Source of the DNA: DASTPP01 sp035762175
Lineage (GTDB): Bacteria > Myxococcota_A > Polyangia > Polyangiales > Polyangiaceae
Direction: 5' to 3'
Length of the DNA stretch: 45,859 bases
Assembly (NCBI GenBank): GCA_035762175.1
Contig: DASTPP010000072.1
Coordinates: 1 to 45,859, forward strand
The position numbers and the translations under genes were made by a program. Below, piece by piece: positions 25,472 through 32,760 of the stretch; the stretch's first letter is position 1, and the number at the start of each line of letters is the position of its first letter. The notes under the pieces were generated by a model, which worked only from the letters and a program-made list of their open reading frames with translations, had not been told where the DNA came from and made no database searches.

Positions 25472-27244
25472 ATGCCGACCTTCTCTCGATTCTCGCTGCC
25501 GCTGCGCGGCGCGCCCCACCCGTCGAGCCGCCGCGAGGGCACGGGCCCGGGCTCGTTCGCCAACCCGGCCGACCTCGGCGGCCCGCTCGCGTACAGCTCG
25601 CCCGACGCGCCGGGCATGCCCCCGCCCTCCGACCGGACCGCGTGGGACTTTCTGCCCCCCGGCTGGTCGCGCGACCCCGCGACCGGCTTCGCCCGCGCGC
25701 CCGAGGGCTTCGAGCCCGTCACGCAGCTCGAGCACGCCCGCCTCGGCGTCGTCACGCCCGAGATGCGCCGCGTCGCCGAGCGCGAGCCGCACCTCAGCCC
25801 CGAGCAGGTGCGCGACGAGGTCGCCGCGGGGCGCATGATCATCCCCGCCAACCGCGCGCACCTCGGCTTCGGCCTCGACGCGATGGCCATCGGGCGCGCC
25901 GCCCGCACCAAGGTCAACGCCAACCTCGGCGCCTCGCCCGTCTCGAGCGGCACCGACGAGGAGGTCGAGAAGATGCGCTGGGCGGTGCGCTGGGGCGCCG
26001 ACACCGTGATGGACCTTTCGACCGGCGGCGACCTCGACGCCTGCCGCGCCGCCATCTGCCGGGCCTCGACGGTGCCGATCGGCACCGTGCCCATCTACTC
26101 GATGATCGTCGGCCGCAAGATCGAAGACCTGACCCCCGAGGTGATTCTCGAGGCGCTCGAGCACCAGGCGCGCCAGGGCGTCGACTACTTCACCATTCAC
26201 GCCGGCGTGCGCCGGGCGCACCTGCCCTTCGTCAAAGACCGGCTCATCGGCATCGTGTCGCGCGGCGGCTCGCTGCTCGCCAAGTGGATGCTGGTGCACG
26301 GCCGCGAGAACCCGATGTACGACCTCTTCGACGCGATCTGCGACGTGATGCGCCGGCACGACGTCAGCTTCTCGCTCGGCGACGGCCTGCGGCCCGGGGG
26401 CCTCGCCGACGCGACCGACGCGGCGCAGCTCGCCGAGCTCGAGACGCTCGGCGAGCTGACCGAGCGCGCCTGGCGCAAGGGCTGCCAGGTGATGGTCGAG
26501 GGGCCGGGGCACGTGTCGTTCGACCAGATCGAGTTCAACATGAAGCTGCAGCGCCGGCTCTGCCACGGCGCGCCCTTCTACGTGCTCGGCCCGCTCGTGA
26601 CCGACGTCTTCCCCGGCTACGATCACATCACGAGCTGCATCGGCGCGACCGCCGCGGGCTACCACGGCGCCTCGATGCTCTGCTACGTCACCCCGAAAGA
26701 GCACGTCGGCCTGCCCAAGCGCGACGACGTCAAGCAGGGCTGCGTCGCCTACAAGATCGCGGCGCACGCGGCCGACGTCGCGCTCGGCATCCCCGGCAGC
26801 CGCGACTGGGACGACGAGCTCACCAAGGCCCGCGCCGCCCTCAACTGGGAGCGCCACTTCGAGCTCGCCTTCGACGGCGAGTACGCCCGCGCCCTGCACG
26901 ACGAAGACCTCGACGTCGACACCGACTTCTGCGCCATGTGCGGCCACGACTGGTGCTCGGTGCGCATCAGCAAAGAGATCGCCGAGTTCGCGAGCGGCAA
27001 AGACGAGGCCTTCGCCCGCGAGCGGGTGCTGAAGAGCCCCGCGCTCAACGACGAGCAGCGGCGCGTGCTCGAGCAGCGCGGCGTGCTCTCGCCCGACGAG
27101 CTGCACCGCCTCGCGCAGAAGACCCGCCGCGCCGTCGGCGCCGACAAGGGCCAGAAGGCCAGCTGCCACAGCGACGTCGTCGACGCCGAGGGCGCCCGCC
27201 TCGTGCAGCTGCGCCGCAAGCCCGACGACGCGGCCGCCCCGTAG
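25472..27244 (+). CDS. thiC: Phosphomethylpyrimidine synthase ThiC
   Basis: 590 aa from ATG 25472 with GGAG 8 nt upstream. ThiC is a radical-SAM-like enzyme that rearranges aminoimidazole ribotide into HMP-phosphate, the pyrimidine half of thiamine. Visible signatures are KVNANLGASPVSSG, MDLSTGGDLDA, VPIGTVPIYSM, VEGPGHVSFDQIEFN, PFYVLGPLVTDVFPGYDHI and the C-terminal cluster ligands CAMCGHDWC (about 487-495), which bind a 4Fe-4S cluster. All key regions are present. It is controlled by the TPP riboswitch just upstream. No other thiamine genes are adjacent, and the next gene is convergent. Confidence 0.98.
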   Translation: MPTFSRFSLPLRGAPHPSSRREGTGPGSFANPADLGGPLAYSSPDAPGMPPPSDRTAWDFLPPGWSRDPATGFARAPEGFEPVTQLEHARLGVVTPEMRRVAEREPHLSPEQVRDEVAAGRMIIPANRAHLGFGLDAMAIGRAARTKVNANLGASPVSSGTDEEVEKMRWAVRWGADTVMDLSTGGDLDACRAAICRASTVPIGTVPIYSMIVGRKIEDLTPEVILEALEHQARQGVDYFTIHAGVRRAHLPFVKDRLIGIVSRGGSLLAKWMLVHGRENPMYDLFDAICDVMRRHDVSFSLGDGLRPGGLADATDAAQLAELETLGELTERAWRKGCQVMVEGPGHVSFDQIEFNMKLQRRLCHGAPFYVLGPLVTDVFPGYDHITSCIGATAAGYHGASMLCYVTPKEHVGLPKRDDVKQGCVAYKIAAHAADVALGIPGSRDWDDELTKARAALNWERHFELAFDGEYARALHDEDLDVDTDFCAMCGHDWCSVRISKEIAEFASGKDEAFARERVLKSPALNDEQRRVLEQRGVLSPDELHRLAQKTRRAVGADKGQKASCHSDVVDAEGARLVQLRRKPDDAAAP

Positions 27245-27288
27245 GGGCGCGGGCCCGGGCCCGGCGCGAAGGCGCGGCCGGCGCGGGC

Positions 27289-28659
27289 TCAGCGGAGCAG
27301 GCGGGCGACGTACTGGTCTCCGCGGCGCCCGGCCGCCTGCGCGCCGTCGATGCGCAGGCGCCCCTCGAACGCGCCCGCGAGCAGCGGCCGCCCCGACGTC
27401 TCGACGTCGAGCGCGGAGGCCACGGCGTCGCCGCGCAAGAGCCGCGTGTCGACCTCGGCGCCGTCGGCCGCGACGTTCGACACGGCGACGACGCAGCTGG
27501 CCGGCTCGGGCAGCGAGACGTCGTCGCAGACGTGCCCGGCGGCGACGAGGCTGCCGTCGGGCCGGCCGCCAACCTGGTGGGCCGGCGTCTCCCGGAACGC
27601 GACCCACGCCGGCTCGCCGCCCTCGCCGAGCTTGGCCACGAAGTAGGGCGGCTCGGCCCCGGGCGGGACGCCCTGGGCGAAAAAGCCCCGGCCGGACACG
27701 ATCGGCCGGCCGTCGTTGGCCACCGTCAGGTCGAAGAACGACTCTTCGAACTGCCCCGGCGTCCGGAAGCTCTTCGTCCACGCGACGCCGCCCTCGGCCG
27801 TCACCGCCAGCGCGAACAGGCCCACCCCGCGCGCGTCTTCGCCCGCGACGAACGCGCCCCCGCCCGGCGCGGCCTCGATCGCGAGCGGCTCCCAATCGGC
27901 GTAGGTGCCGAGCCGCGAGGCCCAGGCCGTGTGCCCCGTCGGGGCGATCTTGGCGGCAAAGCCCGTGACCGTGCTCGACTGCACGCCCGCGTCGCCGAGG
28001 CTGACCTCGCCCTCGAGGTGGCCCAAGAGCAAGACGCCGCCCTCGGCGTCGACGGCGAGATCGGCGACGTAGGCGCCGCCGTCGAGCGTTTCGACGTGCT
28101 TCCACCAGGCGATGTCGCCCCTCGGGCCGAGCTTCAGCAAGAACGCGTCGCGCCCGCGCCCTTCGCCCGTGACCGGGCCGGTGCCGAAGTCGACGGTGCC
28201 GTCGAAGGAGCCGAGCAGGTAGGCGTTGCCTTGTCCGTCGACGGCGAGATCGTGAAACGTCTCTTCGCCCCCGCCGCCGTAGGGGCGGGCCCAGCGGGCG
28301 CGCCCGCAGGGGTCGAGCCGGGCCACGAACGCGTCGGCCCCGCCCTGCGACGCGAAGGGCACGCCGCCGAACGAGGCCCCGCCGACGAGCCGCCCGGCCA
28401 CCCACGCGCCCCCGACGGCGTCCGCCTCGAGCTCGTCGACGGTGGTGCCGGGCGCCGCCGCGTCGGCGGCCAGGACGCTAACGTAAGAGCGGGCGTGGCA
28501 CCCCTCGCCGTTGCCCTCGTTCGTCGGCCCCGTCGTGGTCGCGCCGGGCACGGGCAGGGCGTCGCTCGCCTCGCCGCCGGGCTCGCCACAGCCGAGGGCG
28601 GCCGCCGAGCCGAGGGTCATCGTGAGAAGTGCCGTCGCCCTTTTTCTTATAAGGGTCAT
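27289..28659 (-). CDS. Beta-propeller-like lipoprotein with SBBP-type repeats
   Basis: 456 aa from ATG 28659. The signal peptide MTLIRKRATALLTMTLGSAA ends in a lipobox with Cys24 (ALGC). Starting at the inner ATG (28620) would lose the basic n-region. The mature protein has about six to seven repeats of roughly 45-55 residues of the type ADAFVARLDPCGRARWARPY, AYLLGSFDGTVDFG and DAFLLKLGPRGDIAWWKHV. This is the SBBP/quinoprotein-like propeller pattern common in myxobacterial surface lipoproteins. Cofactor and ligand are unknown. A TTATAAG sequence near its first codons is a possible promoter element but would lie inside the gene. It is convergent with thiC. Confidence 0.8.
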   Translation of the reverse strand: MTLIRKRATALLTMTLGSAAALGCGEPGGEASDALPVPGATTTGPTNEGNGEGCHARSYVSVLAADAAAPGTTVDELEADAVGGAWVAGRLVGGASFGGVPFASQGGADAFVARLDPCGRARWARPYGGGGEETFHDLAVDGQGNAYLLGSFDGTVDFGTGPVTGEGRGRDAFLLKLGPRGDIAWWKHVETLDGGAYVADLAVDAEGGVLLLGHLEGEVSLGDAGVQSSTVTGFAAKIAPTGHTAWASRLGTYADWEPLAIEAAPGGGAFVAGEDARGVGLFALAVTAEGGVAWTKSFRTPGQFEESFFDLTVANDGRPIVSGRGFFAQGVPPGAEPPYFVAKLGEGGEPAWVAFRETPAHQVGGRPDGSLVAAGHVCDDVSLPEPASCVVAVSNVAADGAEVDTRLLRGDAVASALDVETSGRPLLAGAFEGRLRIDGAQAAGRRGDQYVARLLR

Positions 28660-28960
28660 CTGCGTTGCACAAGCAAGGGGCAGGCCAGCCCGCCGCCGCT
28701 ACGAATTGTGGCTTAGTTTGCCGTCGCGCCTCCGCCCGGGGGGCCCGCCGGGCGCCGCCCACGGCCGAGCTGCCGCCGAGGGGCGCAAGGCCCCACCGGG
28801 CGGCGGCGGCGGGGGCTACGCTCGCGCTCGAGGCAGGCCGCGGCGCGGTGCGAACAAAAGGCACGGACGGGGCGATCCGGCTCGGTCGGTCGTCGCGCCT
28901 CGGCTCCCACTCGCGCCCCGGCTCGCGATCGGCAATGATGCTCCGGTCCCGCACCCGGCG
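28660..28960. other. Divergent intergenic region, no gene seen
   Basis: 301 bp between the leftward lipoprotein and the rightward gene at 28961. Open frames here are antisense or lack starts with ribosome sites. No hairpin-plus-U terminator or repeat array was found. Promoters for both flanking genes should lie here but are not recognisable. Confidence 0.4.
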
Positions 28961-29557
28961 ATGGCGTACCGCTTTTACATCCGAGAGCACCTCTTCGTGG
29001 TCCGGTGGCAGTCGCTCACCCTCGAAGACCTCGACCGGGTCGCCACGCAAGCCCGGCTGATTCGCGTGCAGCAGCGGCGCGACATCATCTACGCCGGCCT
29101 CCAGGGCGACGGCCTCGCCGAGCCGGACGCCGACGTCCGCAAGGGGCTGGTGCCGCGCGCGGTCGCGATCGCCAAGACCTCGAAGCACTACCACCTGGTC
29201 ATCGACGCGACCGGCATGCGAGCGTCCGTCCATCGCTCGATCATCCGGGGGCTGATGGGGGTCGCCCGCGCGCTCCAATTCGAGGAGGTGCGCAAGGCGC
29301 GCCTGTTCGAATCGGTGCGCGACATGCTCGAGTTCGACCCCGACGACCTGCCGGCCAGCATCGACACCCTGCTGCGCGAGATGGACGCGGCCGGCGTGCT
29401 CTCGCCCGAGCCCGACCGCGCCCTCGCCCGGCAGGCGACGCGGCCGTACGCTGTGGTCACCGAGCGCCCTGCCGCGCCCGACGACGCAACCCCCGGGCCC
29501 GGGGCGCCCCCGGACGCGCCGCGCGGCGCGGGCCAGGAGCCGCGATCGGGGGCGTAG
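28961..29557 (+). CDS. Hypothetical STAS/SpoIIAA-like protein, 198 aa
   Basis: Start ATG 28961 (MAYRFYIREHLFVVRWQSLT). The frame extends upstream to 28511 but would be antisense to the lipoprotein gene. The first 125 residues have a strand-helix pattern with IIYAGLQGDG, YHLVIDATGMRASVHRS and MGVARALQFEEVRKARLFES, resembling STAS or SpoIIAA-like folds; certainty is low. A helix follows, then a disordered Pro/Ala tail. The layout is similar to the gene at 14124. The next gene (29602-30495) is convergent, 44 bp away. Confidence 0.65.
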   Translation: MAYRFYIREHLFVVRWQSLTLEDLDRVATQARLIRVQQRRDIIYAGLQGDGLAEPDADVRKGLVPRAVAIAKTSKHYHLVIDATGMRASVHRSIIRGLMGVARALQFEEVRKARLFESVRDMLEFDPDDLPASIDTLLREMDAAGVLSPEPDRALARQATRPYAVVTERPAAPDDATPGPGAPPDAPRGAGQEPRSGA

Positions 29558-29601
29558 CGCCGCCTGCTCGCACGTGGGCGGCACGCGGTGCAGGGCCAAG
29601 G

Positions 29602-30495
29602 CTACGTACAGGCGAATGGCCCATTGACGCACCGTGCTCGCTCGTCGGCCGGCGCGCCGCCGCGGCGATGCACCTGCCGCTTCAGCGTCGGGGCGAAGTC
29701 GTCGGCGTCGCCCTCGCGCCAACGCAAGAACGCGGCCGCACGGCGGCAGTCGTCGTAGGCGTTGAAGAAGAGGGTGTAGGCCCGCGCCAGCCGGTCTCGC
29801 GCCTCGGTCGGGGCGCCCGAGCCGTTGGCGCCCTGCCGGCGCCGGCCGAAGGCCTCGACCAGGAGGGGGGCGAGCTGGGCCGCGCGCTCGACCTCGGCCG
29901 AGGTGACAGGCGTCTTCGACCCGACGTCGGCCCACGACGCGCGGAAGAGCGCCGAGAGGGCCACCAGCGCCTGCGCCGTGGCGAGGTAGCCCGAGCCCTT
30001 GCGGACGGCCGCCACCCGGGCCGCCTCGAGCAGCCCGAAGTGCGCCAGCATTTCGGCGCTGACGAGGAGCTTCTCGCGCAGCGGCGTCGCCTCGCGCAAG
30101 AGGGCGCGCGGGCGCGTCTCGGCCCCCCCGCGGGGCAGCGTGAGCGCGTGCGCGTAGAGGGCGGCGAGGGCGTAGTCTTCGAGCTTGTCGAGCGAGCCCG
30201 CGCCGCCGGGCAGGGCGAGCATCGGTTCGCGCAGACCCCTCAGCTTGGGCAGCGTGCCCAGGGCGATCGCCACCGCCGCGGGCACGTAGAGGTTGATGCG
30301 GCGGATCTGCTTGGGTAGCAAGGCCTCGAGCTGAGCCCGGACGCGGGCGAACGCCGCCTCGCCCTCGTAAGCACTGGCCGGGGCCGCCAAGAGGTCGGGG
30401 CGAGAGCTCTCGGAAGGCTCGGAGGCTTTTTTCGTCGGCTGGCTGCCGGGGGCTCCGGTCGCTTGCTGGCACGCTTCGTGATTCGATTTCAGCAT
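29602..30495 (-). CDS. Uncharacterised myxobacterial-type helical protein
   Basis: 297 aa. After a low-complexity N-terminus, the core reads as helices: INLYVPAAVAIALGTLPKLR, LDKLEDYALAALYAHAL, LAHFGLLEAARVAAVRKGSG, and the C-terminal block NAYDDCRRAAAFLRWREGDA. From memory this layout (LP..R.NL.VP.AV...LG.LP, then KLEDYA and an RRA..YLRW.EGDAD end) is a recurrent family in Polyangia genomes with no assigned function. No signal or membrane segment. The stop codon is followed by nothing recognisable, and the upstream side is the repeat-rich region 30600-31080. Confidence 0.7.
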   Translation of the reverse strand: MLKSNHEACQQATGAPGSQPTKKASEPSESSRPDLLAAPASAYEGEAAFARVRAQLEALLPKQIRRINLYVPAAVAIALGTLPKLRGLREPMLALPGGAGSLDKLEDYALAALYAHALTLPRGGAETRPRALLREATPLREKLLVSAEMLAHFGLLEAARVAAVRKGSGYLATAQALVALSALFRASWADVGSKTPVTSAEVERAAQLAPLLVEAFGRRRQGANGSGAPTEARDRLARAYTLFFNAYDDCRRAAAFLRWREGDADDFAPTLKRQVHRRGGAPADERARCVNGPFACT

Positions 30496-30609
30496 GATGG
30501 GTCTGAGAGGGGCGGGCGGTCGAGGCCCTCGCCCCCGCCCCGCGGCCAGAGGCGCAAGCGGGCGCTCTTGTCTTCCCCTCGGCCACCGCTGCCGGCGGTT
30601 GCTCGACTT

Positions 30610-30691
30610 CTCGAGTTTTTTCGCCCCCCCGCCTGGGGCGCGCCGGGCCCTCGAGTTTTTCTCGCCCCCCCCGCCTGGGGCGCGCCGGGCC
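30610..30691. repeat. Direct repeat of about 40 bp, two copies
   Basis: 30610-30649 and 30650-30691 are adjacent near-identical copies beginning CTCGAGTTTTT, followed by a C-run, GCCTGGGGCGCGCCGGGCC and the next unit. They differ mainly in homopolymer length. They lie upstream of the leftward gene at 30495. Confidence 0.88.
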
Positions 30692-30776
30692 CCTCACCTA
30701 CGATGGCGACCTTGGGGGCGGCGCAAACGGGCTCGCAGGTTGCCCCTGAGGGGGACGGGGGGCCTTCTCGGGAGAG

Positions 30777-31075
30777 GTCGACTTCTCGCCGAGACCGGGT
30801 CACCCCCTCGGGAGAGAAGTCGACTGCTCCGTCGGACCTGCCCAGGGGTCGTCGAAGAGCAGTCGACTTCGCCCCCGAGGGCGACGAGGCGCCTTCGGGG
30901 GGCACTCGACTACCCCTGCGGGGGTGACGAGGCGCTTTCGGAGAGAAGTCGACTGCTCTACGCCGCGGGGGAGGGGCCCTCGACGAGAACTCGACTGCCC
31001 CGCACCCCGGGGGAGGGGCCCTCGAAGGAGCAGTCGACTACTCTTCGCCCCTGACCCAGAGCTTCGGGGGGTGAA
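30777..31075. repeat. 42/43-bp degenerate tandem array, seven units
   Basis: An STCGACTNC core recurs at 30777, 30819, 30862, 30905, 30948, 30990 and 31033, with spacing 42, 43, 43, 43, 42 and 43. Unit consensus: GTCGACTNCTC, a variable middle rich in G, then GGGGCCCTCG and AGAGAA or GAGCA. The alternating 42/43 length breaks any reading frame, so it is not a coding repeat. It fills most of the gene-poor gap 30496-31205. It is not a CRISPR array: the variable part is not unrelated spacer sequence. Confidence 0.85.
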
Positions 31076-31205
31076 GCTAACTTTTCAGCGGGCCCCCGGG
31101 CCAGCCCGCCCGCGCAAGGGCAGTGCATCCTGAGCGCGCGGCGGGTCGGTCGGCGCGGACGCCGGCTTCGCCGCCAGCTCTCTCGCCGCCGCGACGAGAG
31201 GAGCG

Positions 31206-31397
31206 ACGTTTTCATTTCATAACGAAGAGCTCGTGGGGCGGGCGCTACGGGGCCGGCGCGACCAGGCGATCGTCGCCACCAAGTCCGGCTTCAAGATCGA
31301 AGGCGGCAAGATGGTAGGGCTCGACGCGGCCCTCGCGCCGGAGAAGGTGGCCGGGCCGCGCTACGGCCGTCAGATGATGACCCACATCGACTGCTGA
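31206..31397 (+). pseudogene. Aldo/keto reductase remnant
   Basis: The frame ending at TGA 31395-31397 contains NEELVGRALRGRRDQAIVAT then KSGFKIEGGKMVGLD, the typical segment of aldo/keto reductases just before and after the catalytic-Lys strand (VATKSGFK). It lacks the N-terminal barrel strands, the Tyr motif and the whole C-terminal two thirds; after VGLD the sequence diverges (APEKVAGPRYGRQMMTHIDC). About 60 codons survive and no start codon is evident. It sits next to the tandem array, so loss may be linked to repeat-mediated rearrangement (inference). Confidence 0.65.
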
Positions 31398-31492
31398 GGC
31401 GGCGGCGCGGCAGACGCCTGGCGGCGCGAGCCACCCCGGTGCTAGGGAGACGAAGGCGCCTGCCGGCCCGGTACCGAGGAGGAAGCTTGCCG

Positions 31493-32305
31493 ATGAGGGA
31501 CGCGAACGGAATCGGGGGCCTGGCACGTGCGCGGGGCGGGGGGCCCGACCGCGACTCACGTGCGCGGGGCGGGGGGGCCGACCGCGACTCACGTGCGCGG
31601 GGCGGGGGGCCCGCCCGCGACGCGCGACCGGGCCGGTCGATCGCGGCGCGCGGCGTGCTTCGTTCCGTGGTGGTCGTCGCGGCCCTCGCGCCGGTCGTCG
31701 CGCCGTCGTGCTCGGGGCGCAACGACGATTCGGCGCGGCTCCGCGCCTCGCTGCCCGCGGTCGCGAGCAACGAGCTGCGCGCGGCGGCCGACTTCGCCGC
31801 GATCGCCGACGCCAAGCAGCGCTCGGGCGCGCTCTTTCTCGAGGCGAGCCGGGTGCTCTTGCACCCGCGCTGCGTCAACTGCCACCCGGCCGGCGACGTG
31901 CCGCTACAAGGCACGGAGATGCGCCCCCACGAGCCGCCGGTGGTGCGCGGCCCCGACGACAAGGGCACCGTCGGCATGGAGTGCGCGGGCTGCCACCAGG
32001 ACCGCAACGCCGAGCTCGCCCGGGTGCCCGGCGCGCCGAACTGGCACGTCGCGCCGCGCGAGATGGCGTGGGCGGGCAAGAGCCCGCGCCAGATCTGCGA
32101 ACAGATGAAAGACCCGAAGCGCAACGGCGGCAAGTCGCTCGAGAAAATCGTCGAGCACAACGCGCACGACAAGCTCGTCGGCTGGGGGTGGGCCCCCGGG
32201 CCGGGGCGCGAGCCGGCGCCGGGCACGCAAGCGAAGTTCGGCGCGCTCGTCGCCGCGTGGGTCGAGACGGGGGCCGAGTGCCCCGACGAGGAGGCACGGC
32301 CGTGA
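31493..32305 (+). CDS. Diheme c-type cytochrome of a molybdenum-hydroxylase operon
   Basis: 270 aa from ATG 31493, with a strong AGGAGG 10 nt upstream. Two heme motifs are visible, CVNCH (about 127-131) and CAGCH (about 164-168). Before the signal segment (VLRSVVVVAALAPVVAPSC, lipobox-like) lies an odd basic extension of about 50 residues with an 11-residue repeat; an internal GTG at 31655 would remove it but lacks a ribosome site. The protein should be anchored outside the membrane and take electrons from the 2Fe-2S subunit encoded next. The stop codon overlaps the next start (GTGA), indicating translational coupling. Confidence 0.85.
   Translation: MRDANGIGGLARARGGGPDRDSRARGGGADRDSRARGGGPARDARPGRSIAARGVLRSVVVVAALAPVVAPSCSGRNDDSARLRASLPAVASNELRAAADFAAIADAKQRSGALFLEASRVLLHPRCVNCHPAGDVPLQGTEMRPHEPPVVRGPDDKGTVGMECAGCHQDRNAELARVPGAPNWHVAPREMAWAGKSPRQICEQMKDPKRNGGKSLEKIVEHNAHDKLVGWGWAPGPGREPAPGTQAKFGALVAAWVETGAECPDEEARP
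31524..31622. repeat. 33-bp in-frame tandem repeat, three units
   Basis: Units start at 31524, 31557 and 31590 (CACGTGCGCGGGGCGGGG). They encode three copies of an 11-residue ARGGGPDRDSR-type unit at the start of the cytochrome, ahead of its signal segment. Copies 1 and 2 are nearly identical. Confidence 0.9.
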
Positions 32306-32760
32306 CCATCACCCTTCAGGTCAACGGCGTCGAGCGAAAGCTCGACGTCGACCCCGAGATGCCCTTGCTCTGGGTGCTGCGCGACGTGCTCGGCCTCACC
32401 GGCACGAAGTACGGCTGCGGCGAGGCGCTCTGCGGCGCCTGCACGGTGCACCTCGACGGGCAGGTCGTCCGCGCGTGCGTGACGCCCGCGGGCCGCGCCG
32501 AGGGCAAGCAGGTGCTGACGATCGAGGGGCTCTCGCCCGACGGCGGCCACCCGCTGCAGAAGGCGTGGGTCGAGCTCGGCGTGCCCCAGTGCGGCTTCTG
32601 CCAGGCCGGGCAGATCATGACCGCGGCGGCGCTGCTCAAGAAGCACCCGCGCCCCACCGACGAGCAGATCGACCAGTCGATGGCCGGCAACCTCTGCCGC
32701 TGCGGCACGTACCAGCGCATCCGCGAGGCGATCAAGAAGGCCGCGGGGGGCTCGCCGTGA
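32302..32760 (+). CDS. iorA: Isoquinoline 1-oxidoreductase-type 2Fe-2S subunit
   Basis: 152 aa from GTG 32302 (4-bp overlap with the cytochrome stop codon; GAGGAGG upstream). The N-terminal plant-type ferredoxin cluster is GCGEALCGACTV, and the C-terminal helical-domain cluster is CGFCQAGQIM plus NLCRCGTYQRI. Both 2Fe-2S clusters of the xanthine-oxidase-family small subunit are therefore complete. It carries electrons from the molybdopterin subunit encoded just downstream to the cytochrome upstream. There is no signal peptide of its own; such subunits are co-exported with a Tat-bearing partner. Confidence 0.93.
   Translation: MTITLQVNGVERKLDVDPEMPLLWVLRDVLGLTGTKYGCGEALCGACTVHLDGQVVRACVTPAGRAEGKQVLTIEGLSPDGGHPLQKAWVELGVPQCGFCQAGQIMTAAALLKKHPRPTDEQIDQSMAGNLCRCGTYQRIREAIKKAAGGSP

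Noticed and set aside
28585..28680. Sigma-70 promoter TTGCTT...TATAAG at the lipoprotein start
   Set aside because: It would lie over the first codons; moving the start to 28620 destroys the basic n-region of the lipoprotein signal.
30777..31075. CRISPR array
   Set aside because: Spacing is CRISPR-like in regularity, but the core is only about 9 bp, the rest of each unit is also similar between units, and no cas genes are present.
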